64,000 nt of DNA. It comes from Schistosoma haematobium (lineage: Eukaryota; Platyhelminthes; Trematoda; Strigeidida; Schistosomatidae). The notes below the pieces were generated by a model, which worked only from the letters and a program-made list of their open reading frames with translations, ran no database searches and was not told the DNA's origin. The DNA is taken from assembly GCF_000699445.3 (NCBI RefSeq), contig NC_067202.1, positions 18,509,760 to 18,573,759 of the forward strand, read 5' to 3'. Positions 47,188-60,204 of the stretch are shown one piece after another (the first letter of the stretch is position 1; each line of letters opens with the position of its first letter). A program made the translations under genes and the position numbers.

Positions 47188-50100
47188 ATGAGGTGAGTGT
47201 TGACTGAACACACGAAGTTATTGTATGTACTATATGAATTTCAGTCTGATTCAACGAGATAACATTGTTTTCTTCATATCAACCATTTCAGATATACTTC
47301 TCTATCTAGTCTATTGATACCGGTCATCGTGCTTTCCAAATTCTGCGACTGTCAGGATATCTGCGAAAACCCTGAATTAGCGAAATATGAAAATGTGATT
47401 TCAGAAAACGGTTCGTATAAATATGTAAGTATACAGTCAGATTCTAATGCACATACACAGTCTCATTATCATTACTCACGAACAATACGTCACAATCAGC
47501 CGTATCCAGTTGTTAGTGACAGTTTTAAAAAAATTAGTACTGATCAGGTGAGTTGACTACATTTCGTAATTGAACTACTAATTCTTATGTTTGGATCTTT
47601 TAAGAATGTTACACCGAAATTTTCGTTTAAATTTTACGGTAATAACGTCACTAGATTTGAGATTTCTCGTGATGGTAAGATAATTTTTTTCTTTAACTTA
47701 AAATTGTTATTGAGTTTTGTTAATCACAATTCATTCCATGAATCAGGTTTGCCAGAATTTCTTCAATGAATCAGTTTTATGCTTTTTCTGACATTCAAAA
47801 CGTTTGATAGACTCCTTTTTCTTCTTATTGAACTGATCAAACGTTCGATGTCTGATAGCAAACTAATTACAGTTCATGAAATTCATTTTTGTCTCCTGTT
47901 CATTTCAAAATATTTCATTCATCCACTATAGAATTTCAATTAAATTGTATGTTTTCATTGAATATAGGCTACATAAGAGTATTCACAGAAAAAGACATCG
48001 GAGTGATACATAATACTATTATGAGCAAACTTTATCGTGAATGTGAGATGGTAGACAACAGTGAGTTTTTCTATTATCCCATAATGTTTTCTTTTGTTTG
48101 TTCACACACACTTGTTGTGCATAAATGGTTCAGTATTTAGCTTGATTATTACACGAAAGCTGACCAGTTCACAGTGATTATATTGCTTCTGTGATTTGGT
48201 ACCACAACGTGTGTTCACAGCACGTATTCATCACTGTCAAGTTAAAATATCAAAGAAACACAGCCATTCACTAAAAAAATAAACAAAAATCGATTCAGTA
48301 GAAATTATAAACCAAGCGATGTGGTCGCTGAGTGAAAATGAGCTGTTATCCAGTCTATTTAAACAACAATTCAAAAGATGTCTCATCGACGCGATTGAGT
48401 CATCAACTTTATGAACTGTCAAATTATACTTGACGTCTTCCAACTCTTTTCTGGCACTTAGTTGATTCATGAAAGCTAAATATCTCTTAGTCGCTATCTG
48501 TGAACCATTGGATTTTTAACACTTTTTAGACTATCCTGTTTATAAAATAATGACATTAAAACCCGCGCCCTTCCATAAACAATCAATCAACGAATGGTGA
48601 TTGTACATTCAAACGTACCAGTTCACTTAAATCTCGGAAGGAAGGAAGGAAGGTGATAACTCGTCTACCAATACACTTTTTGTTAGAATGTATGTTTATT
48701 AAAAGAGGTAGATATTCATTATGCAGATATACAAATATCTTTTCGATTTTCATTTTTTTCAGATGATTTCATTGCTGTCAATTGGTATTTTCGGATGCTT
48801 CATGACGGTACAAGTAAGCGAACACTGAATAATCATTTGATATCATATGAAATCTTAACACTTAAAACTACTCATCGTGTTTGCTCACACCTGCCTGTTC
48901 AGTTTGTGTAATTTTATTTTTACCAATGACTGGTAGAAGTAGGAATACATAACGCTTTTGCAAACTGAGGGTGGACTTGTACGTGGAATCCCATGATCAA
49001 TTATTCACAATGATTTGGACTCAAAGAACAGTTATTATTGACTGAAAGAGACTAGACTTGACGAGTAATAAATGGATGAATGAAGTTACAATGCCATCTC
49101 ACATGTGGAAACACTGGTGCACAGATTCATCATCGTTGACTGGCTTCAATGGAACTTGATGTAAAGTCTGTTTATTGTAACAAATGAATTGTGTTATATG
49201 TTCGTCCCAAAGCCATTTTCTGCACGGACCACATTCTTTGACACAGTCATTCCTAAATATTGCCCGATAAAATCAGTAAATTCCTAGGGCAATATGTCTG
49301 AAACTATTCACTTCACATCTTCAACAAATAAATCTGTGTTCTTTGTAAACGCCATGGTCGGAGTCAGTCGATTGATCGATTTACCAGTGTGGTTAATGAG
49401 CAATTAAATTCAGAAGTTCCGTTTGTGAACAAACACTCAACAACACAAATCATGTGTTCTTAGTGTCGACTGATTTGGGAGTAATGATAGAAAATATTAC
49501 GCAGAATTGTATTCTTCTCGGGTTCCGAAGACTAAACAGCTGACATTCTTTTTAAACAAATTGTGTTCGTATGTTTTGCATGAGGTCCACTTGATATTAT
49601 TTATAACGAATTCAACGAAGGAAAACATTTGAGATAACACGGTATATGTTTGCTTAAATTGGATATTTTTTTGTAAGTAGGCATATACAGTGTCACACCT
49701 AACAGTAACAAGCTCATCATCATTACTTAAGTATTCTAAATATCAATAGTCTTTTGTTTACAGCTCCTATATCCAAGATAACTAGTGTGATACATTCCGG
49801 TGGGAAGATATCCCTCTATTATGAGAACGTAAGTTGTACAATTGAATGGAAATAAAATTTTGTTTAAAGTACTATAGCTTAATCCACTCTTTCTTGCGTA
49901 TCAATAATGTCAAATGTATCAAGATACATTGAATACGACAGAAAGAGATCAACTTTTGTAATGTGCAAACGGACTATGTGACACTATTATTAATCATTTA
50001 ATGACACACACTTTAATGTACCACTTGCTAAAACCAGTGAATAATTAGAAGTGAAGAGTCATCAAAAGAAACGATGATGTCTCTTCACGACAGATGAGGA

Positions 50101-53100
50101 CAAACAGTGTACTTCAGAGTACAGCACGGAAACAGTCATATTATGACAAGATTTATTTCGTCTTCTGGAGATAAGCTGTTCGGAAAGTACATTGCAGAAT
50201 ATGCTGAGGGATTTAGTGTTTAAACTGTTGATCATTTCACAGTGTGTATATTTTTGAATGTCAGTGTTTGATACTTCCAATACTTCTTTTCAGATCCCCA
50301 CGGATAAAGAGGAAAGTCCACTGACCTCCACTATTCAATTTGTAATTCACTGCGGAAAAACGTTGGAAGGTAACAATTATTGCTGGTATTTTGATGTAGA
50401 GTAAACCCGTCAACAGTTTTCTGTTAACGTAATATTACTTTCCATTCGTTCACGGTTATCTGCATGTCAACATAGTGACCTGCTGTTTCCGCTTACAAAG
50501 ATAATTTATAACTGTATTACAGTCTACAATGATTAGTTGATTTGAATGTAAGACAAATCGATCGAAGTGCACTTAAAGTGTTGAGGATAATCGTGAAGGA
50601 TAAAGTCGAAATACGTTCCGTAAAATCACTGTCCAAAAATTACTGTATACTGGATATTCAACGTCAATTATATGTTTACAATTCTTGAATGGAATTTTAG
50701 TAGTTACACCCGATAAAGAATCTTAGTGAAACCCAATAATGAAAATGTCTAATGTATTTGGAACAATGGAACACTGTATTGAAATCAAATTACATGTGTT
50801 TTTAATTCAACAACGATCATCCTTATCACTGTAACAAATTAGATTTGAGTTGTTGTGATGAACTTGTAAGGGTTCTGTTTCAGTATTTTGTGATAAATTA
50901 CACAGACAATGAATTTCGTGATCCATATTTTCTGACGTTTTCTTAACCTAATATTCCGAGTGATAGAACCATGATGTGTGAATTTCATTACAGTAAAACT
51001 GTGTATAGCCATTGGAGAATGCTTACACATACATTTAACGACGGACTGATCCAGACAGGGATATACGAACGACAATATTTGACAGACCATATATCTACTG
51101 ATTTATTTACTTGCTCACTCACTCGCTCATTCACTCACAGAACAAAAAGTCTCACTTGTTGTCCTCAGTCCTATGACTACTCAAATAGAAACAAAAGAGT
51201 GATGCTTGTAACTGGTAGTTGTTTTATAAAATGCTAAATCTTCATGCCATACTGAAGTGATCATGTGTTGTCTTAAGATCAAGCTGAGTTTCAAGATAAG
51301 CGTTTAGTGAAAGTGATTCGGTGGGATACAATGTTTTGTCATTAAATGTGAGACAATGCACTAAGTATTTGGTCAAACGGTGTACATTGATCGGTTGAAA
51401 TATGTAACTTAGTCTTGAACAGTAAATCTCAATGTTGACTATGTGTAATTTGAAATGTCGAAAGAATTGTACCGAGTTGAACATGTTTCTTGAAGATGTT
51501 ACACTGAGAATGTTTTAAAATGAATCAGAAATTCAATGTTATCATTTTTCATTTACTAGTTAAACACTGGCCGCTTTCCATATCAGTAATGATGTAGAGC
51601 ATGTTTTGTGAGGATTTTGTATGAAAAAACTCTATCTGTAATCAGAAATGTTTAAGTCTTTATTTTACGGTACATGAAATGATGAAACGAATTGTTATTT
51701 GATTAACGAGAAATCGAAATTTCAAGTGTTTTTGTAAAATTTATTTCAGATGAGATATTAACTCAAATAATAACTCCTCCACAATGGATAACAAGCGACA
51801 CGTTAGCGGAGTTTGAACCTATCGAGAGTATGTTAAACCTTATTTAGTCAGCATTGAATATTTCCGCACTTGAATATATCACTTCTGTTTCATCATACCA
51901 TAAATTTCAAGTGTAATTTTATTTAGCCATTTCACGATATCCAGTATTGTTTCTCTGTTGACGCTTCCCTTGCTAATAATAGTTACACGTCGATTTGCTG
52001 TTGTATATTCAAAATGATTAAGTACTCAACTTGAACTACTACAGAAGTCTTCGCTTTCACCAAATTTACAGATGTGAGAAAACCTGAAATAACAACTCCT
52101 GCAGGATGGATGACAAGTGACACGTCAGTGGAGCCTATACCTATCGAGAGTATGTTAAACCTTATTTAATCAGCATCGAGTAATTCCACACTTGAATATA
52201 TCACTTCTGTTTCATCATATCATAAATTCCAAGTCTAATTTTATTTAGCCATTTCAAGATATCCAGTATTGTTTCTCTGTTGACGCTTCCCTTGCTAATA
52301 ATAGTTACACGTGGATTTGCTGTTGGATATTCAACATGATTAAGTACTCAACTTGAACTTCTGCAGAAGTCTTCACTTTCACTCTGCTTTGTCATGCTTG
52401 TTCGATAAATCGTAGGTGTAGACTAGTCACGCGTTCAAATTGCAATTTATCATGGTCGATATATATATACAGTAACAAAATTACTGATGATTTACACAAC
52501 ATAAGACTGTTTCCTTTCTCATGAATATGTAAAGTGAGTGTGAAGTGGCTGTGCTTCGATAAATAATCACCCTCGAACCGCTATATATATAGAGAAATGG
52601 ATGAGTCATCGAATAGATTGAGCAGCTCATAATGAAGCTAGCAGTATGGGTACATGCGTAGGCAATAAGCAATGTTCAAGCATATCTATTTCATACAAGC
52701 ACAATAAAAATAACAGTACAACAAGTTGTCATAGCATGGATGACTTTTTCCAATAAATACGTCAACAAAAGACCTTGACTGAACTAAACTCAATTGCACG
52801 TGAGTCGCTAAAATTGTCTACGGACACTTTTTAGTTCACCATGTGTAAGACTATTGAAATAACATTTCAAGTACTGGAAGAATCACTCGATACATTAGTG
52901 TTCGGATCACCTTCATTATTTGTCGAACAAAATGTTATTTTCACTAATCCAATGAGTCTGATGTGCTGACGTTAAACAGACTAGAACGTGGCCACATATT
53001 TTGAAACCTTCTATCACATGATAGGTTAAAGAGAATGTTTTTGTGGAAGCCACAATGATGATTCGAAAAACAAAGTCACTCTTCTTTTGTCTCTCCATCG

Positions 53101-54072
53101 AATCAACAACATTGAAAATAAGTTTTCGGTCTGAGAACTGCTGACCTTCATGCACTGATTTCGAAATAATCAGTGCTAGTGAGCTCACGAATTGATTGTG
53201 CACTTTACACATGCAGAAACGGTATACAAGATATAGATTGATGATAAAACTGATATCAGTTACACGTTTTGCTATTCACGTATCTTTTGTTTGATAACCT
53301 GAAATACCGTCTCCCTAATTTATTTCACAGTAAGTTGTTCAAAACACGATTCCATTGAAAAATGCCAAAATGCGACAACATCAAGTGTGAAATGTATCTG
53401 GTATGAAAAAGCTCATATATGCATTAACAGCGATGATAATGATGTTAAAGTGAGTAATTATTAAGATTCATAGATTGTTTACAACATTGCTATATTCCAC
53501 ATTGTACATCTGATTACTCGGAAGAAAATTTTATTACTACGAATACGTTTTGATTTCATGGTAACAACAAACAATGAACAGAAACGTTGTTTAACACAAA
53601 TGCATGGAGTCATATTAATTTTTGAGCTCACTGAGCTTTAAGTGACTTCAGAAATGCAATATGAAAGCGTATGTTAATGTGAATTGCCATGAATCTCCGA
53701 TGAAATCGGTTTGAGTGATGAAGCGTATTCCGTTGGAAATTGTATATTATGTTTGAATAATTATTGAAAGTTAGTAGACTCTCGTTGTTAAAGTGCAGAA
53801 CAAAGCAATCACTAAATTCACACTGAAGAAACATTTCGGAAAAATACCGCAAAAACTGAACCCTGTTTGGTGAATATTTAATATTTAGTATTAATGCTAC
53901 CGTTTCGTTTCTCTTTCAGGACACCACTTCAGAAATAAATGGAGACAGTAAACATGATGACACACCTCGTTACTTGTATATCGTGATACCAGTAGTCGTC
54001 GTCGTCGCTTTCTGTGTCATATGCATCGGTTGTGCTATTTGGATGTATAAGAGAAAGAAGAGTAATCCATGA
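47188..54072 (+). CDS. PLXDC/CP391S-like type I membrane protein, copy B (11 exons, 347 aa)
   Basis: Exons: 47188-47192, 47292-47547, 47605-47674, 47968-48060, 48763-48813, 49764-49828, 50294-50369, two 78-nt exons (51750-51827, 52072-52149), 53331-53449, 53920-54072. The total is 1044 nt, in frame. Relative to gene A every exon length change is a multiple of three (12 and 3 nt lost in exon 2, 3 lost in exon 4, 12 gained in exon 7, five repeat exons fewer), which argues that both copies encode protein. The PSI-like module, helix (about 316-339) and basic tail are almost unchanged. The signal peptide lost four residues and contains a Lys and a Cys, so it is weaker. Exons 4 and 7 differ strongly in sequence. 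Family assignment and its limits are as for gene A. Confidence 0.8.
51750..52380 (+). repeat. Tandem exon cassette array of gene B (2 units plus a remnant)
   Basis: Two 78-nt phase-1 exons 322 bp apart, homologous to those of gene A. A third unit breaks off near 52380, just before its exon, and joins downstream intron sequence. The encoded repeats retain Trp where most copies in A have Leu (A-G-W-M versus A-E-L-M). Confidence 0.85.
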
Positions 54073-54276
54073 TTTACAGTTATGTCTTATCGTTTGTTTT
54101 TATTATTTTGATCGAGTTGTTTTATTCTGTATTTCATCCGGAAACTTCTTTATATTCTGTTAACCGTTTCAATTATTTGAACAAGTTTTATACCATTTTC
54201 TGTTTATTAACGTATCGACTGAAGTCATTCTGGTGATTAAATAACTGAAATATTTACGTGAATTTATTTTTCATTG

Positions 54277-54282
54277 AATAAA
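54277..54282 (+). terminator. Poly(A) signal of gene B
   Basis: AATAAA 205 bp after the stop codon, in the same context as for gene A. Confidence 0.6.
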
Positions 54283-54289
54283 AGCTGAA

Positions 54290-55580
54290 TTATATTATAA
54301 GAGTTTTACAGCATTTACTTTAGAAATTAGCAGTATTCTGTATATGTGATTATGTGATCATTGCAATCAATAATGAATCCGTTGTGAATGTTCATTTTGA
54401 TGTAGTCTCACCATGGGAAAATATTATTTGAAATTCGCAACGGTCATTGTTATAAACTGATCAGTCAAAATACCATACTAGTTGAGCGTATACTCACGTA
54501 AGACTGAAGAACAGTGTGGATTGAATAAAGTAGTAACAGTCCGACCGTAGCATTGCTAAGATGACAGATTTGAAAAAGAAGAACACTATGGTGTTTCTAC
54601 CAGTTGATGATCACTTCATTATACACTATTCATTTAATATTTATTCGCACTTACACGTTATTATGACAAAGGATATTGCAAATATTCATTTGTATTGTTT
54701 GGTTGAGCGTTCCCGTTGATGTTTAGGACTGCAATCACATGGTATGGCTCAACCTTGCAGAAGTGGTTATTCTGTATAACTTGTCTTTAATCATAGTAAT
54801 TATATTATTCTATATTTAGCCTAAATGTGTTCTTTACAAGCACCAAACGTTAGGTCGTGCATTGTTACTATACGACTAGTCAGAGTAGACAATGATGTGA
54901 CTCCATGTAAGATCATATAGATTAGGCAGTCACATCATGACATATCCACAATTTTAGGATTCAGTCCATTATTGCAATGTTATCAATAACAAATTAGATC
55001 ATAATTACATACACTGTGTAACTTAACTGAACAAACCACATGTCACTGTCACATTACACGTTCAGCATAACCCAAATGTGACTGATAGACTAGACTGAAC
55101 ACAAGAAACCAATCTATTCCACGGTCAAACATACAATTACCTAATACGTCGTATGCAAGTGGTTATGACATTTTTCTCCACCTTTTCAATTATGTACAAC
55201 AACGAATATTAGGGTATACATTGTTTACTGCAAAACAACATTGAGCAAATATTTATCCAACATATGAGTCTAATTGATATAAACATTCCAATCCCTCAAT
55301 GGAAATCCATTGTTCTTTTTGCGTTGTGTGGTAGGTTTTACGAATTAAACGTAGACCTCATGCAGACAAAATAGGATAATCAGTAGAATAAAAGTTAAGA
55401 CAGTAAGGAACTGAAATACGAAAACAAAAATGGAATAACGATGAGTCCTCTGAGTGATAACTTAAGGAAGATGGGCAAATTGTGTATTTAGTGTATTGTT
55501 TACAAATAATGAAATTAGATCGTCATCAGGCTTTTCTCTAATATACATGATTATTTATTACAAAAATGTAAACCAATCAA
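54290..55580. other. Unassigned downstream flank of gene B
   Basis: Collinear with 16440-17630. Contains the 307-bp block 55011-55317 that is identical in both copies. No gene recognised. Confidence 0.4.
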
Positions 55581-55849
55581 AGCAATATGGGTCAATAATC
55601 ACAATGAAATAGAATAAGTCTCTACACATAATAGGTAAAAGTACAAGTTGATGGTAGGATGACAGATGAACCGATAATAGTAAGAAGAATAAAATACAAT
55701 AACAAAACTCTTATCAATAGTTAAACGTTGGCAATAAAAGGTCAAACAAACGTGGGTAAATAGACTAGGAATAGTCAACGCAAAACATTAAAATCATTAC
55801 GTAATAAGATGTGTGTAACTAATTAGATAGTGAAGAATACAAAGAGGCG

Positions 55850-57139
55850 GATAATTACAAACCAATAATGGATGTGGAAATAAGGTTAACGATAACACAA
55901 ATAGAATAAAATAAATAATGATAATAATAAAATTTGAAAAAATTGTTAGTTAACTTATAACTGGCCATGGATGCGATAAGGAGGTCACGTATTTCTTCTG
56001 TACACATAAATTGGAGTTATATGTACGAATTCCAATGGCTTCAGCTATATATATGAGACGGGAACGGACTCCGTCGGGAAATGATGGAGGTATACGATAG
56101 ATAACTCGAAATGATTTCGAATTATCTAAAGCATGACCGCTATCAATAAGATGTGCCAATATAGAACTGCGAATAGATTTTCTCTGGCCCTTTATGTACC
56201 AAGTTGGTAGATGTTCACTCGTTCGTTGGTTAAGTTGCCTGGTAGTACGCCCTATATAGCTATCTCCACAGGAGCAGCTGAGTTTGTAAATGCACATGGA
56301 AGAGGCCAACCCAGGTAAATTATCCTTCGTTTGAGTAGACATCGCTGGTCGACAAGAGAAGGTCAACGCAAGGTTGGCTGCGTACAATGTCCTGGTGATT
56401 GCTTTGGTTAACCTATATTTCAGAGTGTCACTAGCCACATCCCCGTTGAACTGCACTTTCATGTATAAAGGTTTCTTACGAGCAGTCGAAATCTCCGACT
56501 TCTTTATTATATCATGCAGGTACTTCTTAGTGAACGCGCTGGAGTAGCCGATCTCGGTCAGTGAGCTGTTGATGAAGTCAAGCTCCTGACGTAGAGTGTC
56601 TATTGTACAGATCTTTTTTGCTCTGCTAGTGAGACATCTGACCAAATTTCTTTTGTAACGGATGGGTGTGAAACTGCGGAAGTGAGTATATTGGCATGAA
56701 GAGGGGTTTCTTCTATACACGCTTCTACTTAGTGTGCCGTCACTTCGTCTGCTTAGTGTGACGTCAAGGAAGTCCAGCTTATTGTCATGCTCGCCTTCAT
56801 CAGTGAAAGTGATCGCTGGGTGAACACTGTTGAATTGATCCAGGAGTTCCTCTTCACTAGTGTTTTGATCTACGATGGTGAAGGTGTCGTCAATGTATCG
56901 GCAATATAAATCCAGTTCCTAATAGTCTCATTGAGAGGTCCGTTTTCTAGCTTTGCTAGGAAGAGATCAGTTAAAATCGGGCCTAGAGGCGAGCCCATAG
57001 CTATCCCGTCTATTTGTCTATAGTAAGTATTGTTGAAGACAAAATGTACATTCAGAGTGCATCTTAGGAGCAGTTCCCTTAGGCTATCGATAGGCAGGCC
57101 AATGTTGATTTGTTTCTTTGATATTTGCTTGCATATAAA
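55850..57139 (-). mobile_element. Penelope-like element (Cercyon-like), copy B, truncated
   Basis: Minus strand. RT fragment 57139-56870 with YRQIDGIAMGSPLGP; a shift at about 56910 destroys the frame before YTDD. The C-terminal frame 56720-55950 (256 codons) is open and carries a C-x-C pair, the GIY-YIG core SYIGRTTRQLNQR, then EHLPTW and HLIDSGHALDN. The 5' part is cut off at 57139/57140 by BEL/Pao sequence. 55582-56207 is identical to 17631-18256 over 626 bp. Copies A and B carry different lesions, so each decayed after duplication. Confidence 0.85.
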
Positions 57140-57950
57140 AAGCATCAGCACTCAAATTGAAAGCTACTTCCAAATGTACGGCACGTGTTTGGAGGCACGT
57201 AAATAGGCATCCATATCTTTTTTCCTCACTTCTTCCCCGACGAACTATCAACGGCCCAAAATAGTCTATCCCGACGGAGGAAAAGCAAAACCAGCCTTGC
57301 TGCGCTCGACACTTGGGGAGAGGTGCCATCATCTGTTGGCCTAATGTGACTTTCGCGCGTATACACCTCACACATCTACCTATCACTCGTTTAACTGCAC
57401 TGGTTCCTTTAACAATCCAATAATTTCTTCGTATGGTAGCTAACACTTGTGATGTCCCGGTGTGACCTTCTAGGTGGTGATGGTGTCTAATAATAAGTTC
57501 TGTTACGAAGTGATGACTGGGCAAAATAACCGGATGTCTGATTGAGAGTGGATAATCCGAGTAATTTAATCGTCCGCCGACACAAAGCAATTCATCAATT
57601 AGCGTAGGTGAAAGATTTTTTAGCTCTTTTATATCAGTTGCGCTTACGCCATTGCATCGAGACACTTTTACTGCTTCCCCATACACTTCATTTTGCACTA
57701 AGGCTAATATCTTGTGTTTAGCTGCATCCAATTCATCAACTGACAGATAGCCCACACTTAGGGACCTGTCCTTGTGATGGGAGTACATGATGGTTATATA
57801 GGTCACGTATCTTCTGAGCCATGCTACCGCTTTAATCAGCTTTATCCAATTTGAGTGATATAGCAGAATTGGACTTAAGCTATGTTTTTTCGCAACTGCG
57901 TTGGTCGTGTGACATCTTTTAAATTCAACATTTTCTAGGGGTTTTCGCAC
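57140..57950 (-). pseudogene. BEL/Pao integrase region, truncated
   Basis: Minus-strand frame starting at 57950, overlapping the upstream frame by 16 bases in another phase. It contains the Pao pol stretch SLSVGYLSVDELDAAKHKI, an integrase zinc-binding region (ELIIRHHHHLEGHTG, then V-x-x-C-V-R-C) and the start of the integrase core (VGIDYFGPL with the first catalytic Asp, then CLFTCLQTRAVHLEV). It ends at L-S-A-D-A-F, before the second and third catalytic residues, where Penelope sequence begins. No 3' LTR is present. Confidence 0.85.
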
Positions 57951-59470
57951 ATAAGCGTTAGTGTTCCTACAGACTCACTGTTCCTTAAGAAGGAAGGACC
58001 CTCAATCCAGTTCTTTAAATCTAGCTCCTTCCGTATGCCTCGTGATGTCCAGTCAGCAGGATTTTCATTGGACTCTACGTGCCCCCACTGGTCCACAGAT
58101 GTTAAATGATGAATAGCGGCCAGGCGGTTAGCCACGAAGGTGGAATACCTACTATCTGTATTTTTTATATAGTACAGTACTATCATAGAATCCGTCCAGA
58201 AGTGAGTCTTGTCAAACACATGAGGAAGGTTCTTATTTAAAACTTCCCCCATTCTAGCACTCAATACTGCCGATGCTAGTTCCAATCTAGGCACAGTCAC
58301 CTGTTTTATAGGTGCCACTCTAGACTTACTATAGAGAAAATCGATGTCCGGTGGTTTGCGCCTGAGTATGTTCCACGAATAGACAGAGGGACTGCAACCT
58401 GTCTTAGTGATGATTTTCATCATAAAGTCGGCAAGAACTCTACCAGCAAGGTCCAATCGCAAAACAGTATAAGGCAACGCATAATTATAAATCGGAACTG
58501 TGTGGGTCACACCGTCACCCAAGTTCAACAATATACCAGTTGTACGACCAGATGTACATAGTGACAACACCGTTTGAGTAGAAGCACACGTACCTAGTGT
58601 ATTGAAAGTCTCAAACATGATCCTTATCATCTCACGATTTGCCTTCGGGTTCAATGAAACTTCTCTCAACAACACCGGATGTTTCTTTGTTGCCACTCGC
58701 AACCCTTTGTAGAATGCGTGGTACCATATCTTCTCCATATCACCCCACTTAGTCGCAATACCATGTTCAATTTGGTAATTCAGTGTCAGGATAACACGTT
58801 TCGATCGAGCATCGTCTCCAACATGATTGTCCTTTCCATCCTTAGAGGGTACGGCTCTGTGAGCATCATTTTCGGTGAAACCAGCTTTACACATACCAGA
58901 CTCAATGCCAATAACAGGGGCAGCAATATCTTCCTCAGCCACTCCTCTAGGTAAAGGAACAATTTTGTAACTTTCATCGAAGTAGGCATCGCGCTCTACT
59001 GTTGGAAGTTCAAGACCTACACTTAGAGAGTCCAAGGTCACTTCCTTCTTCTTCGTTCCTGGATTATCTAGCAGTTTTGACTTTTCTAGAGACTTTATCC
59101 TAAGGTCATGAGAAGGATTTACGAACGTGTGAACGTGCTCCTTTTCTATGTCATCACAGTTAGAAACAGATGATAACTTACTACACGTGCTTTCGTTCAG
59201 CCTTAACGACCCAAACTCTCTCTGAAAGCACAGTAGTTGTTTCCTCTGTCTATCTTTCAAGTCTCTCATTTCTAAGAATTGTCTTTCTTTTAACTCTGCT
59301 AAGGTCATCCTAGAGCTAAATTTGCTATGTCTACTTACTAAGCTACCATAAGAGCCATGACATGAAAATGCATCTAATTTGACTTGCCGTATATCTGTAG
59401 GTCCATCCGATTGCATTTCTCCGGGGCCCAATGCCAAGTTTTCGTTGACCTTATTGCGCTTTCCAGGCAT
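57935..59470 (-). CDS. Chimeric BEL/Pao ORF: gag-like / actin N-terminal half / RNase H region (511 aa)
   Basis: One open frame. Residues 1-177 are gag-like, with a charged coiled-coil-prone stretch ([21 protein letters not shown]). Residues 178-361 (about 58388-58939) align by eye with actin from its start to about residue 200: SGMCKAGF, then [61 protein letters not shown]. About 13 actin residues near position 40-60 are replaced by a short linker, in frame. Residues 365-480 are Pao-type pol: [24 protein letters not shown] begins it in part, then [12 protein letters not shown] and [13 protein letters not shown]. Protease and RT, expected here, are absent. The frame shifts into the integrase frame at about 57940. 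Whether it is expressed is unknown. Actin and Pao assignments are secure by motif; the capture history is inference. Confidence 0.8.
   Translation of the reverse strand: MPGKRNKVNENLALGPGEMQSDGPTDIRQVKLDAFSCHGSYGSLVSRHSKFSSRMTLAELKERQFLEMRDLKDRQRKQLLCFQREFGSLRLNESTCSKLSSVSNCDDIEKEHVHTFVNPSHDLRIKSLEKSKLLDNPGTKKKEVTLDSLSVGLELPTVERDAYFDESYKIVPLPRGVAEEDIAAPVIGIESGMCKAGFTENDAHRAVPSKDGKDNHVGDDARSKRVILTLNYQIEHGIATKWGDMEKIWYHAFYKGLRVATKKHPVLLREVSLNPKANREMIRIMFETFNTLGTCASTQTVLSLCTSGRTTGILLNLGDGVTHTVPIYNYALPYTVLRLDLAGRVLADFMMKIITKTGCSPSVYSWNILRRKPPDIDFLYSKSRVAPIKQVTVPRLELASAVLSARMGEVLNKNLPHVFDKTHFWTDSMIVLYYIKNTDSRYSTFVANRLAAIHHLTSVDQWGHVESNENPADWTSRGIRKELDLKNWIEGPSFLRNSESVGTLTLMCENP
58388..58939 (-). 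other. Actin-derived segment inside the BEL/Pao frame
   Basis: About 184 codons corresponding to actin subdomains 1 and 2 and the start of 3, including the first phosphate loop region (ESGMCKAG for the usual N-G-S-G-M-C-K-A-G) and the second (N-L-G-D-G-V-T-H). By eye roughly two thirds of positions match standard actin. No intron is present. Many changes hit normally invariant sites, so it should not polymerise as actin does, yet no stop or frameshift has accumulated. Confidence 0.85.
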
Positions 59471-60204
59471 TCCAGAATGTCACTTGAGATTACTGTTCGT
59501 TTGAGAACTGTAACGACCGAACAGCCAATATCCGGTTGGAACAACGGAATGACAAACCCAAAATTTATTCGATTAGACCAGACCAAGTTCCTCTGTATAG
59601 CCCACAACGCGTCTTTGAGATACTCGTATTATATTATGCCAAAACACAAACTCTGTGCTCAATATAAACGGTTCTAATTAAGAAAACAGAACGAGTTACA
59701 TCAAAAATACAAAATACCTAAAAAACGGTACAGCCTGTGCTATACAGTCAGAAGTTTCTCTAACGCAAAGTAGCGCGCTAAACAATGAAAGAGACAGTTA
59801 ATACTAAAGGGTTTGATACCTGAGAATCAATACAAATATTCCCAATAAGATGGGATCAAATATCTATCTGCAGGGATTGCAGCAATTCTCCCAAGCAGAC
59901 AGTCAGAAGGTTAACAGTCACAAACCGAACCACGCCGTTACCTTGAGCTTAGTCAAACACAACCTTACTGTCAATGGTCCGGCAACATGCAATAGAAAAT
60001 TAGGTAACAAAAATAAGTCTTTAATCAAAATCACATAATAAAGGCTCAAACGAGGAAGACTGAAGAACAAAAGACATGGTTAAACGAGATCGAAACAAAG
60101 GTTGGAATACACAAAAGGGAGAAGGAACAAATAAATGAAAATACTGTTCAACAAAGGAGCTGCAGAGGGATTTTCACTGTTCTCTTTCCGTTACAATTAG
60201 CATT
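59471..60204 (-). other. Probable 5' leader or LTR region of the BEL/Pao element, borders unresolved
   Basis: Present only in copy B. The second-copy alignment to 19633 onward resumes at about 60205, so the inserted or replaced DNA ends there. It should contain the 5' LTR and leader, but with no second LTR I cannot fix the ends or find a primer-binding site. Short frames here have no motif. Confidence 0.4.

Noticed and set aside
58679..58954. Plus-strand 91-codon frame
   Set aside because: Antisense shadow of the actin-like part of the BEL/Pao frame.
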